Positions 8,764 through 17,376 of a DNA stretch of 64,000 nt are shown here, in pieces (the first letter of the stretch is position 1; the number at the start of each line of letters is the position of its first letter). The notes beneath the pieces were generated by a model. That model was not told the DNA's origin. It saw nothing but the letters and a program-made list of their open reading frames with translations, and did no database searches. The position numbers were made by a program, and so were the translations under genes. Source of the DNA: Thermogutta sp039793925 (lineage in GTDB: Bacteria; Planctomycetota; Planctomycetia; Pirellulales; Thermoguttaceae); assembly GCF_039793925.1 (NCBI RefSeq), contig NZ_JBAMME010000130.1:100164-164163 (forward strand), read 5' to 3'.

Positions 8764-9717
8764 ATGGAGCAGCCAACACCTGAGAGATGGAACCAGCCCG
8801 AGCAGAAATCGACAGGCAACCACGGAAAGGCCACTGGATGTGCTCGTGTCCACCTCGGATCGAAAAGGAGTCGGGAAAACCTCCATGTGGAGCTTGCTCA
8901 CAGTGACCACGAGATGGCATACACGGTGAACCTCGCGGGAGAATCCATCATCGCAGGAGAGTGGAACTCATCCGTGGAAGTGGATGGGGAAATTCCGACT
9001 CCAACCAGCCCGTGGAAGGAAGTCTGCCAATTTGCCGACCGCGAAGCCCATCACCGAGAATTTGAACGGAGATTGACGCCAGGAATTCGCCAACAAAGAC
9101 AAATTACTGTGTGCCCCATCGATGGATTTGTCCTCTTCGCGGAAACGTTTCTGAGCACGAGACAACGAACCTGGATGTACAGCCTCAGTTTTGCCGTTTC
9201 ACCGGCAATTCAACCACGGGCCGCTGCGGAAACCCACGAGATTCTCGTTGACGGGACCGGTGTGAAAGGGCTGCTTCTGCCGCTTGCGTTTCCCGAATGG
9301 AAACAGGGATTTAACCAAGGTAGCATCATGATCATTGACAACGAAATCCGAGTGACTTATCGGGTGGCAGCACGGCGGTTTTATTTCCCCGTTTTTCTGA
9401 CCCTCTGGCGTGTCGACCACCAAGCTGCTACCGCTAAAGATGCGCTCAACCGAACCGACACTTTCCCCGAGCTTACCTGGCGGCATCTGACCGTCAGTGA
9501 ATGCCTGCGGAAAGTTAGCAGCGACGAAGCCGTGGGATATCGAATCCAGATTGGCGATCGCCAGTGGGTCCTTTATCGCTCATTGACCCCGCCGGCCAAT
9601 CGGGCTGTGCTCGGGAAGAATCTCATCAGCGAGTCACTCCTTGGCAGGTTTAAACCGAATGGAACCGTCGCGCCGCTGGTGGAAGTAGAGTTGGACGACG
9701 AGGACGAAATCGAGTGA
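8764..9717 (+). CDS. Unrecognised soluble protein
   Basis: Up to 317 aa with no family I can name. There is no signal peptide and no membrane segment. The body contains DGFVLFAETFLSTRQRTWMY, then HEILVDGTGVKGLLLPLAFPEW, and a C-terminal half ending in an acidic tail (VEVELDDEDEIE); the pattern suggests mostly beta structure. The true start is unclear: the ATG at 8764 lacks a ribosome-binding site, and the first 50 residues look less protein-like than the rest, so the in-frame ATG at 8914 is a serious alternative. The gene converges on the HzsA-related gene with 68 bp between stops. Confidence 0.6.
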   Translation: MEQPTPERWNQPEQKSTGNHGKATGCARVHLGSKRSRENLHVELAHSDHEMAYTVNLAGESIIAGEWNSSVEVDGEIPTPTSPWKEVCQFADREAHHREFERRLTPGIRQQRQITVCPIDGFVLFAETFLSTRQRTWMYSLSFAVSPAIQPRAAAETHEILVDGTGVKGLLLPLAFPEWKQGFNQGSIMIIDNEIRVTYRVAARRFYFPVFLTLWRVDHQAATAKDALNRTDTFPELTWRHLTVSECLRKVSSDEAVGYRIQIGDRQWVLYRSLTPPANRAVLGKNLISESLLGRFKPNGTVAPLVEVELDDEDEIE

Positions 9718-9785
9718 TAGCCACCACTCGCCGAGCGACGACCTCGATCCGAGAACCAGAAATCTGCACTTTCCCGGTGGTCCCT

Positions 9786-12302
9786 TCACGGTTTGGTGGC
9801 GAGACCGCTGGTGTTTATCGGCTGGTAGAGGAAAGAGTCCCAATAGTCGCGATCTACTTTGTAATAGTCGATGGGATCATTCGGGCCCAAATCTTCGGGG
9901 AGAAAGCCAAATCGTTGCATTTCACGGATGTAATGGCGATTTGGCCGGAATCCCGGCATATCGAAGCGCTTTCCCTCCTGAAGGCGGCGATGGGCATCCT
10001 CGATGGCCGCCAGTGTTTTCTGATAAACCGGGTCATTGGTGTCGGCAAACACAGCCTCCCCGCAGGCCTCCAACCCTCCCGCTGATTTTGCCAGTGGAGC
10101 CCGTAAGAGGTAGGACTTTTCCGGCCTGTCAAGATTGCAAAGGGGCTCGATAGCACCGGGGAATCCGCCGTTAAACACAGCCATTTTTTTCGGTCCTTCG
10201 GGCGTGGCCACCTCTTTGACATGGCAGGCGCCGCAGCGCTGTCCCAAGTCGCCCCAGGGGAGATCGACGGGATAATAACCGCAACCGAGCGCTGCGTAGG
10301 TTCCTGGATAACACGCGCTTGTGTCGATCCACAAGCGGAGAGTCTTTAGTTCCAGCGGGCTCAGTTTGACCCCGTAATGACTTCCATCCACAAGCTTCAT
10401 CAAACGACTGGCAGCACTCCCGTAGCTATACGGCGGCCGATTTCCCCGCGGTTCATTGCGCCCATCGGAAACGAGATTGTGCACTCGAATTGTCCAGTAA
10501 CTGATCGAGTAACGAGCCGTGTGATCACCCGTTAGGTCGATTTTTCCCTCTCGTCTATCCGGGTTGTGACAGGTCACGCAATGCCGATCCAGAATAGGCT
10601 GAATGTCTCGTGGGAAATCCAGTACTTTGGGCACGTCCGAAATGGGCTGGATCTTGTCTGGGGGACGTCGCAGAGCCATGAGATCGGTTCGGATAACGTG
10701 CGGAGAATGCGTCCGCACCTCGTGGCATCCGACGCAACTGGTGACTTCTCCCGGTTGAAGCGTGACAAAACTGTGCATTCGTTTCACAGAGAGATCATTC
10801 TCGTCCAAAGCGACAAAAAAGAGTGACTGAAGAGCAGGCACCTCAAAATGGGCGGAGCCGTCTGGCTCCACCGGGACTTCCCCCACCACTTCCGCCAGCG
10901 TAAACGACCCACCAATGGTCAAAGGCTCCATGCCACCGGAAAAATTGACCGGCTTCGGCAATTGTTTGAGAACGAGAAGTTTCTTAATTTTGCCCCGGGG
11001 AACTCCCGCCATGTTTCGGCCCTGGTAGATATCTTCCAGAATCAGGGTGCCGGTCGGCTTCGTCAAATCCACACGGGATGCAAGCACCCGCTCCCGGGGT
11101 CGTGGAACAATTGGCCTGGGCTCATGGCATTGAAACTTAGCCCGTTCTTCCGGGGGAAGCTCGTAAATCAACTCGCTGTTTCCCACCCCATCCATGACGA
11201 AAAGCCCCCGCGGATGGGCTACCAAAAAGCAGTCCTCACTGATCGGATAGGGATCTTTCCAATCGCGGCCCTTTCCCAGAATCTTAACCGCTGCTTGGTT
11301 GTCCGGACCAAGGCTGGGATCCACAATGGCTACGGGCCCCAGATGCTCCGGCCGACCGTGTCCCGGTGACCATGAGACGACAACTCTATTTGTGCCAGGA
11401 ATGGGCTTGGCATCGAGCATGGCCACCCCGCCGTACATGTTGCCAAAGAACACGGTCTGGAATGTGCCGTCGGGATTCATTGTCCACAAATGATGGAAGT
11501 GCACCTGGCTGCGATCGACATACTCCCATCGCATGTAGAGGACGCGGCCGTCAGGAAGCATCCAGGGCGTGTTGTCATGATCATTGTTGCTGGACAGCGG
11601 TCGGATGTTCTTTCCATCCGCGTCGCATCGGTACAGCACGGCCACCCGAGTGTACCAGCAGTTCACAAACCTCTTACACCGCGAAGAACAGAAGATGATA
11701 CTGCCATCCGGGCAGTACGTGGGCTCGATGTCATCGTCGGGGCCGTCTGTCAACTGGCGGAGCTCCGTTCCATCAACGTTGATCTCGTAGAGGTGGAACG
11801 GATGGGTGCCGCCCTTGCGATACGAGAAAAGGATTTTTCGGCCATCATAATGCACCTGAGGATCGCGAACCCCACCGCGAGGATCATCGAGCAAGACCCG
11901 CACCGCACCAGTCCGCAGGTTGAGCGCACAAAGCCGGCCGCCCTCCCCGTAGCCCCAATAGACACCATCTTCGAACTTGAAACCCAGTGTCCGGGGATAC
12001 TCGGAGTCGTCGGAGTAATTGCCGAAGGTCACATACCAGTGGTCGCGACCGGGAACCCGAACGGCAAAGACGATTTCTTCGACGTTGGATAGCGGCCCGG
12101 CCAGCATTTTTTGGAGTAACGGCCCAGGCTTCCAGGTGCTCGCGGGAGTGTGAGGCTGCTCTGCCCTTCCCCATGCTGTCAGGCAAGCGCCAAGGAAGAC
12201 GGCTCCCCCAAGGCCCCACCAAAGTGTTTGCCGTAACAAGAAGCGCTGGGAGAAACCGCCCCCCATCCACTGCAACAGACATGGCAAGGTAAAATCCGCC
12301 AT
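9786..12302 (-). CDS. HzsA-related PD40 beta-propeller / triheme cytochrome c protein
   Basis: 838 aa. A hydrophobic N-terminal segment (about 22-45) acts as signal or anchor. Residues about 65-390 carry TolB/PD40-type propeller blades (ILFSYRKGGTHPFHLYEINV, SIIFCSSRC, VLYMRWEYVDRS). Residues about 410-510 resemble the hydrazine synthase alpha middle domain. Three CxxCH heme-c motifs follow: CVGCH (523), CVTCH (575) and CGACH (690). The family is common in planctomycetes that do not do anammox, so hydrazine synthesis is not implied; an exported redox role is inferred. The ATG at 12302 has GGGAG 8 bases upstream. No neighbouring cytochrome-maturation or oxidoreductase gene is present in the window. 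Confidence 0.85.
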   Translation of the reverse strand: MADFTLPCLLQWMGGGFSQRFLLRQTLWWGLGGAVFLGACLTAWGRAEQPHTPASTWKPGPLLQKMLAGPLSNVEEIVFAVRVPGRDHWYVTFGNYSDDSEYPRTLGFKFEDGVYWGYGEGGRLCALNLRTGAVRVLLDDPRGGVRDPQVHYDGRKILFSYRKGGTHPFHLYEINVDGTELRQLTDGPDDDIEPTYCPDGSIIFCSSRCKRFVNCWYTRVAVLYRCDADGKNIRPLSSNNDHDNTPWMLPDGRVLYMRWEYVDRSQVHFHHLWTMNPDGTFQTVFFGNMYGGVAMLDAKPIPGTNRVVVSWSPGHGRPEHLGPVAIVDPSLGPDNQAAVKILGKGRDWKDPYPISEDCFLVAHPRGLFVMDGVGNSELIYELPPEERAKFQCHEPRPIVPRPRERVLASRVDLTKPTGTLILEDIYQGRNMAGVPRGKIKKLLVLKQLPKPVNFSGGMEPLTIGGSFTLAEVVGEVPVEPDGSAHFEVPALQSLFFVALDENDLSVKRMHSFVTLQPGEVTSCVGCHEVRTHSPHVIRTDLMALRRPPDKIQPISDVPKVLDFPRDIQPILDRHCVTCHNPDRREGKIDLTGDHTARYSISYWTIRVHNLVSDGRNEPRGNRPPYSYGSAASRLMKLVDGSHYGVKLSPLELKTLRLWIDTSACYPGTYAALGCGYYPVDLPWGDLGQRCGACHVKEVATPEGPKKMAVFNGGFPGAIEPLCNLDRPEKSYLLRAPLAKSAGGLEACGEAVFADTNDPVYQKTLAAIEDAHRRLQEGKRFDMPGFRPNRHYIREMQRFGFLPEDLGPNDPIDYYKVDRDYWDSFLYQPINTSGLATKP

Positions 12303-12401
12303 CTCGAAGCTCCCGGAAGCGAGAGAACCGCAAATCGAGTGTCGGTCCTTGATTTCCCGCCAACCTTTCGGCCTTTAGTGTGACCGACCTAACGTGAACA
12401 A

Positions 12402-13253
12402 TCAAGTATTGGGGAGATCGCTTTCGGCAGAGGCCGCAGGATCGCTGAGCACTTTCTGAACAAGTTGCAACAATTCCAGCCAGTTTTGCGGCGTGCCTGC
12501 TGGTGGCGGTTCTGAACGCGGCGCTTTATTCGATCCCCAGCACGCGAGAAACCCAGACGAATGGATGAACCAGCCGGGCAAATAGGGAGCCAGCGGTCGA
12601 AAATCAGGATCGGTGAACGGGGCAAATCGTGCAATCCCCAGATTGTACCCCTCCTGGTATAAAACGCCCACTGGTCGTAAATCCTCCGCCTCCTGCTCAG
12701 AAACTACCTGAACTGAAACGTGCGGGTCGAGGTTTTCGCAGTCCACCCGCAGGGCAAACGGCCAGGCTCCAATCTTAACGAGTGTTACCTGTTTGGTGCG
12801 TCGCTGCCGTTCCAGCCGAGCTAAGCCACGAATGATCGGGACCATACATCGCAGAATAGCCCGATCTAGCTCTTCGCCTTCCATACCCTGGGCCTTAAAT
12901 TCGGCACGCAGAGCCGTGATGAGCGTCGCCAAATTGTAGCGGGCGAATGACCACCCATATGTATCCTGAGAGTCGATCTCTCTGAGCAGAGGAGAATGGA
13001 CCAGATCTGCCGCTTCTGGCATTAACAGGCACGCTGCATGGACCAGGCCGCCGTCTTCCCTTGTCCCCTTAATGCCCAACGGATGGTCGAGAAATCGAGC
13101 GGTGGCCAGCGATGCCGGTGGTTCCGTGATGTGGCTGGGAAGAAATTCCACTTGTTCCACGTCAACGCCTGCAAATGCCACACAAGCACAGGCGTCCAAA
13201 TCTACGTACGGATGGATAACAACGACCGACTTGACCGTGGGCTCTCCTGCCAT
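12402..13253 (-). CDS. DHH-phosphoesterase-like hypothetical protein
   Basis: About 283 aa, function unknown. The N-terminus VVVIHPYVDLDACACVAFAG has the position and D-x-D look of a DHH-type metal-binding strand, and later HAACLLMP and LREIDSQDTYGWSF would suit further metal or substrate contacts. C-terminally, GVLYQEGYNLGIARFAPFTD and GWFIHSSGFLACWGSNKAPR resemble the end of DHHA1-like domains. This is a weak eye-based link, so a planctomycete-specific protein is equally possible. ATG 13253 and GTG 13262 are alternative starts, neither with a strong ribosome-binding site. It lies about 100 bp upstream of the HzsA-related gene on the same strand. Confidence 0.7.
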   Translation of the reverse strand: MAGEPTVKSVVVIHPYVDLDACACVAFAGVDVEQVEFLPSHITEPPASLATARFLDHPLGIKGTREDGGLVHAACLLMPEAADLVHSPLLREIDSQDTYGWSFARYNLATLITALRAEFKAQGMEGEELDRAILRCMVPIIRGLARLERQRRTKQVTLVKIGAWPFALRVDCENLDPHVSVQVVSEQEAEDLRPVGVLYQEGYNLGIARFAPFTDPDFRPLAPYLPGWFIHSSGFLACWGSNKAPRSEPPPAGTPQNWLELLQLVQKVLSDPAASAESDLPNT

Positions 13254-13526
13254 GGGAGTCACGTGCTGCTGATTCTAGTCCGAGCGCTCGAGCTATATTG
13301 CGGGCACAAAACACACAAAACACTCCCCACGCCGTCTTATCCTACCGGCCAAGCCACAAACTTTTCCAGCCCACCGGCACCAACAGCGCGTAGATCATGA
13401 AAGAAGAAACAAAATCCCTGGGAATACCGCGCGCACGCACACCCTCTTGCCGTTGCCAATGAAATCCGAACGCGAACGGTGCCGGACAGGTTCAAGGTTG
13501 GAGGGAGAAAGGCGGGGTGAATAGAA

Positions 13527-13751
13527 CTATCGCTCGCGATAAGTGATTCGCCCCTTGGTGGGATCGTAGGGAGAGAGCTCAACCCGGACTTTGTCGCCGG
13601 GCACAATACGAATGAAGTTTTTCCGCATCTTCCCGGCGACATACGCCAAAACCGTGTGGCCGGTTTCGAGCTGTACCCGGAAATTCGTGTTCGCGAGCGC
13701 TTCTGTTACCACACCCTGCACTTCAATACCTTTTTCCTTTTCCTTTGCCAT
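13527..13751 (-). CDS. infA: Translation initiation factor IF-1
   Basis: IF-1 of 74 aa, an S1/OB-fold protein that binds the 30S A site during initiation. The sequence is canonical from MAKEKEKGIEVQGVVTEAL through FRVQLETGHTVLAYVAGKMR and NFIRIVPGDKVRVELSPYD to GRITYRER. The ATG at 13751 has AAGGTG five bases upstream, so it is preferred over the longer reading. It stands alone here, away from the ribosomal-protein operon where infA is often found. Confidence 0.96.
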   Translation of the reverse strand: MAKEKEKGIEVQGVVTEALANTNFRVQLETGHTVLAYVAGKMRKNFIRIVPGDKVRVELSPYDPTKGRITYRER

Positions 13752-14301
13752 AGTCACCTTCCAACTTTTTCCAGAACCATAAACATCACCCAATTCCTGT
13801 CACACACAAGCGAAACACGGGAAGTAACTAACCGTTAAACGACACGTCGCGACAATTTAATCCTACCGCCCTTTCTGGTTTGGTCCAAGCCTCGCGAGTG
13901 CCCGTTGGGAAGCACCGTTCCCGCCAGGCGACCCCGCAAGCCAGTTGTTGGTCCACCATTCAGAGAGAAGCAGGCCCCGCCTATCGTCAGCGTGTCCCTG
14001 CTTCCCTCAACCCCCGAAGCCGATAGGGCAATGCAGATCCCGCAGTTTAGTAGACCCTCTAGGTCTAACCTCACCGCAGGCATTTGCGAGGGTCGCGCCA
14101 ATGAACGACCCGCAACGGATTGCAACGGATCAGCTCCGCCCCCTTAATCTGGCAAGCCCTCCAGATGGTTTGTCTGACATATTGTACGAGGAGCCAGGTC
14201 AGATTTCCAATTTCGCCGAAAGCCGGTGCGCCATCCGAGCGCCCCTCTTTGTGGAGCTTGGGGAGTGGCAGCTGTCAGCGTTACTATTGCGATGAGCGGA
14301 T
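13752..14301. other. Intergenic region, possible small ORF
   Basis: About 550 bp between infA and folD, both on the minus strand. Apart from one possible 64-codon plus-strand ORF at 14101-14295, no RNA gene, repeat or terminator is evident. Confidence 0.5.
14101..14295 (+). CDS. Possible small protein (64 aa)
   Basis: An ATG at 14101 preceded by GAGGG at 8-base spacing opens a 64-codon frame starting MNDPQRIATDQLRPLN and ending 7 bp before the folD stop on the other strand. The composition is plausible but no family is recognised, so it may be chance. Confidence 0.22.
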   Translation: MNDPQRIATDQLRPLNLASPPDGLSDILYEEPGQISNFAESRCAIRAPLFVELGEWQLSALLLR

Positions 14302-15198
14302 TCAACCATCGAGGTCGAGCCCGAGCCGCAGCCGTGCCGCGCGGAGCGTGTTGCGCATCAGCATCGTAATTGTCATCGGCCCAACCCCCCCTGGAACTGG
14401 GGTTATCTTTCCGGCAATTTGCACTGCTGAGTCGAAGTCCACATCGCCCACCAGTTTGGCCTTCCCGGTCTGCGTGTAACCAACTCGGTTGACCCCGACG
14501 TCGATGACAGTGGCCCCAGGGCGAATCATGTCGCCCGTCACCGCTTGGGGTTTCCCCGCGGCAACAATGAGGATATCTGCCCGGCGGGTATGGAACGCCA
14601 GGTCCCTCGTTTGGGTATGGCAGACGGTCACAGTGGCATTGGCTCCGTTCCGCTTTTGCATGAGCATCAGCGCCACTGGTTTGCCGACGATGTTGCTCCG
14701 GCCGACTACAACAACTTCCGCCCCTTCAATCGGAGTGCCAGATCGGATAAGGAGTTCCTGAATTCCCGCGGGGGTACATGGGGGAAAGACAGGCTCTCCA
14801 AGCGCGAGCAGCCCCACGTTATACGGATGGAAACCATCCACATCCTTTTGGGGATCGATGGCACGGATCACCCGATCCTCGGAGATGCTTCGAGGCAAAG
14901 GCAACTGTACGAGGATGCCATGTACCTGCGGATCAGCATTCAGTCGGTCAATCAGCGCCAGCAACTCGTCTTCGCTGGTACTTTCGGGAAGAGTGTGCTG
15001 AAACGATTGCATTCCCAGCTCCATGCAGGCCTTGTTTTTGGCTGAGACATACGAGACCGAAGCTGGGTTATCGCCCACCAATACGGTGGCCAACCCAGGA
15101 ACAACGTTATAGCGCCTGCTTAATTCAGCCACGGCTGCGCGGATTTCTTCTCGCAGCTCCTGCGCGATCTTTTTACCGTCGATGATCTCGGCGGGCAT
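14302..15198 (-). CDS. folD: Bifunctional methylene-THF dehydrogenase / methenyl-THF cyclohydrolase FolD
   Basis: Interconverts 5,10-methylene-THF and 10-formyl-THF with NADP, supplying one-carbon units for purines and for formyl-Met-tRNA (fmt lies about 5.5 kb away). 298 aa, the normal length. Signatures: VLVGDNPASVSYVSAKNKAC with the catalytic lysine, GILVQLPLP, VVVGRSNIVGKP and PVPGGVGPMTITML. The start MPAEIIDGKKIAQELR matches the family. It is a single gene with no obvious operon partner. Confidence 0.97.
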   Translation of the reverse strand: MPAEIIDGKKIAQELREEIRAAVAELSRRYNVVPGLATVLVGDNPASVSYVSAKNKACMELGMQSFQHTLPESTSEDELLALIDRLNADPQVHGILVQLPLPRSISEDRVIRAIDPQKDVDGFHPYNVGLLALGEPVFPPCTPAGIQELLIRSGTPIEGAEVVVVGRSNIVGKPVALMLMQKRNGANATVTVCHTQTRDLAFHTRRADILIVAAGKPQAVTGDMIRPGATVIDVGVNRVGYTQTGKAKLVGDVDFDSAVQIAGKITPVPGGVGPMTITMLMRNTLRAARLRLGLDLDG

Positions 15199-15352
15199 TC
15201 TTGTCCTCCCTGGCAGTCACCTTGAGAGGTAAGATCTTCGGAATGGTTAAATTCCCCCGGCTTACTGCGGTTGTCGCTGGCTTTCCGCCGGTGCTCCCAA
15301 TAAGGGCACAGACCCTCTTTCAACGAGTTGGGCTGGCGACAAAAACACTATG

Positions 15353-16357
15353 TTACTGTGTCACGGGAATCCAGGTGAGCCCTGGGGAAGACGAGATCGT
15401 ACTTGGCGGCGGCACGGGACAGCCGGGAACCGTCCCCGTTAGCGTGACCGCACTCGAAAAATTCCGGGGATCGGCCAAATTGACGAGCGGGTAACCCTGG
15501 TAAACCGGCATATTCCAAGCAACTGAAGGGTTTGGGATGGGTTGATTGATGCGGGCGTTGCCCAAGTACAAGCGGAAGGCCATTCCCGACGCAGGCACAC
15601 TCACCTCCACGGACCGAGGCAGCACGAGGCCGGTGACGGGTTCCCTCCGGTGATCGTAGCTGAGCGCGCTCACCAGAAGTCGCCCCTGGGCGTCGTAGAG
15701 ATACTGCGCCATGACAAACCCATACTGGGCATCCACAACGATCACCTTGGTCATGGGACCGTCCGCGCTCTGGCGCTGTTGCCGAATTTCCCACCGTTGC
15801 CCCGCCAGAGCAACCGGGCCTTGGGTTGGCAAATTCAGATCGATCTGTGTAACCCCTAAAGCCTCCACCAGCCAGCGGGGATCGATTGGCACGACACGCC
15901 TGGCTATGCTCGCCGGTTGGTCATAATCGGCATAACGACAGAAATAGAAAGCGGGCGGCTCGTTTCGCTTTACCCAAAACCAGAAAAGTTCATCGTTACT
16001 CCCCACGTCCATCTCCAGTCCGCTCAAACTGGTTTCCCCACGCATCCGTAGACGCCACGGCCGTTCGAAAAGGATTTCGGTACGCAGGGTGGGCATCCCT
16101 GGTGCTGAGAGCGACCCCTGGTCAGCGATGATTGTTTGGATTTGGGAGCTATTACCGTTGACGAAAGCCGCGATCTGTTCTAAGCTCGGGTTGGGCGGCA
16201 GTTGTGGCCCAGTGTAAGTTTCCTGGGGTGCTGGGAAAATCCGGCAACCCAGTGTCAAGATAGACCAGCTAAGGATGATCAACCACTTTCCCGGCAACTG
16301 CCTCAGGTGACCATCGTCACAAGCATCCTGTGGAAGTTTTCCGCGCTGGTACAACAT
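15353..16357 (-). CDS. Lipoprotein, possibly LolA/RseB-like
   Basis: About 334 aa. The N-terminal hydrophobic stretch ends in LTLGC, a lipobox. The body reads as strand after strand (TEILFERPWRLRMRGE, DELFWFWVKR, YGFVMAQYLYDAQGRLLV), reminiscent of the LolA/LolB/RseB half-barrel that carries lipids or senses them, though I cannot assign it firmly. ATG 16357 has AGGGA 8 bases upstream and is preferred; a GTG at 16411 directly abutting the previous stop is the alternative. It follows the 16412-16948 gene closely and is probably co-transcribed with it. Confidence 0.75.
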   Translation of the reverse strand: MLYQRGKLPQDACDDGHLRQLPGKWLIILSWSILTLGCRIFPAPQETYTGPQLPPNPSLEQIAAFVNGNSSQIQTIIADQGSLSAPGMPTLRTEILFERPWRLRMRGETSLSGLEMDVGSNDELFWFWVKRNEPPAFYFCRYADYDQPASIARRVVPIDPRWLVEALGVTQIDLNLPTQGPVALAGQRWEIRQQRQSADGPMTKVIVVDAQYGFVMAQYLYDAQGRLLVSALSYDHRREPVTGLVLPRSVEVSVPASGMAFRLYLGNARINQPIPNPSVAWNMPVYQGYPLVNLADPRNFSSAVTLTGTVPGCPVPPPSTISSSPGLTWIPVTQ

Positions 16358-16411
16358 AAAGGTCGTCCCTGACCCTGATCGCCGCTTCTCTTCTTTCCCG
16401 AGCTGCCACAC

Positions 16412-16948
16412 TTAACTCGCCGAACCACCGACCGACTGATGTGCCGAGTCCGGGCCGAGGGCCAACTCGCGTTCATCGCCCTCTAAAAGGCTGAGGAGTT
16501 CTTGCTCTAACTCCTGGAGCCGTTCCTCTGAAGGCACGACCGCTGGAATCTCGTACGTGACATCCGTGAGCGGGCAATAGACCCGCAGGATTTCCGTCCC
16601 GTTTTCTCTCCGCGTTTCCTCCAGTCGCAGAATCCGGCGTCTGATCATCAGGAGTGCCAGCACGTACCGGAAGTCGGCCCGATCCGGTCGCTCCGCCAGC
16701 TCTTCCAAGCATCGAACCATCACTTCGCTGGGCGCCCACTGTCGTTTCTGCTCCGGGGCGGGCATTTGGGTTCGCCACCAGGCGATGCAACCCTCGGGCG
16801 GGCCATGCCAAGACTCCGCGGAGTAATCGAGACGTTTCCAGGCGTTTCCCTCCGGCAATAAAACCGAATAAAAAACCTCGCCGGGTTTGAATTCCCGGCC
16901 GGTTACCGCACAGTGACGTGTGCACCGCTGTATTTCGAAGTCGATCAT
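16412..16948 (-). CDS. Conserved hypothetical protein with Cys/His N-terminus
   Basis: 178 aa, unknown function. The N-terminus IQRCTRHCAVTGREFKPGE has a C-x3-C pattern that could start a small metal site, with a further cysteine in GPPEGCIAWW and one in RVYCPLTDVTYEIP; these may together bind zinc. The middle has helices (VLALLMIRRRILRLEE) and the tail is acidic. ATG 16948 has GGAGAGGT at good spacing. The stop touches the region before the LolA-like lipoprotein, so a two-gene operon is likely. Confidence 0.75.
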   Translation of the reverse strand: MIDFEIQRCTRHCAVTGREFKPGEVFYSVLLPEGNAWKRLDYSAESWHGPPEGCIAWWRTQMPAPEQKRQWAPSEVMVRCLEELAERPDRADFRYVLALLMIRRRILRLEETRRENGTEILRVYCPLTDVTYEIPAVVPSEERLQELEQELLSLLEGDERELALGPDSAHQSVGGSAS

Positions 16949-17356
16949 ACCGACCTCTCCATCGTGTGTTCGCCTGCCATTAACCTTATCCGCGGTTTCG
17001 GAAAGCGTTAGGGGAGCCAGGTGCGCTTCACAAAAACTTCATAGCGCTACTCGCCCTTTGCCCTATAATTGGGGGATCCAAACCACCGGCCTTGACCTGG
17101 ACGAGAAACCGCGGGCCAAGCCCTATTCTGTCAGGCGGTGGAAGGGTACCGAAATTCGCGAGCTGGTTCAACCTCAGCCATTTCGGCCCCGTTGGTCGTT
17201 GGCCACTGGTACCGTATTGAGATAACCTGGTGCGCTTTCGCGACAGTCTTTCCCCACTCTATATAGATTTCGATGAAACAAAAGATGTCACTNNNNNNNN
17301 NNCTGGTGCGCTTTCGCGACAGTCTTTCCTCACTCTATTAATCCTGATAGATTTCG
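16949..17356. other. Intergenic region with a scaffold gap
   Basis: 408 bp between a minus-strand operon and the photolyase gene. It contains a TATAAT at 17064-17069 without a good -35, the 10-N gap, and the sequence repeated across that gap. The photolyase promoter must lie here but cannot be read reliably. Confidence 0.6.
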
Positions 17357-17376
17357 ATGAAACAAAAGATGTCACT
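17227..17376. repeat. Near-identical repeat flanking a 10-N assembly gap
   Basis: 17227-17292 and 17303-17376 are the same sequence, differing by one C/T change and an 8-base indel (TAATCCTG only in the second copy); 17293-17302 are Ns. Both copies contain the photolyase start codon. This is what unmerged overlapping contig ends look like, so it is probably one sequence in the real chromosome. Confidence 0.85.

Noticed and set aside
11490..12092. 200-codon frame antisense to the HzsA-related gene
   Set aside because: The sense strand has propeller motifs, three heme sites and a ribosome-binding site.
9786..12302. Naming this gene hzsA
   Set aside because: The propeller/heme family is widespread in non-anammox planctomycetes, and no other hydrazine-synthase subunit is in the window.
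17227..17376. Repeat as a mobile-element or tandem-duplication signature
   Set aside because: Ns lie exactly between the copies and both contain the same gene start, which fits an assembly overlap better.
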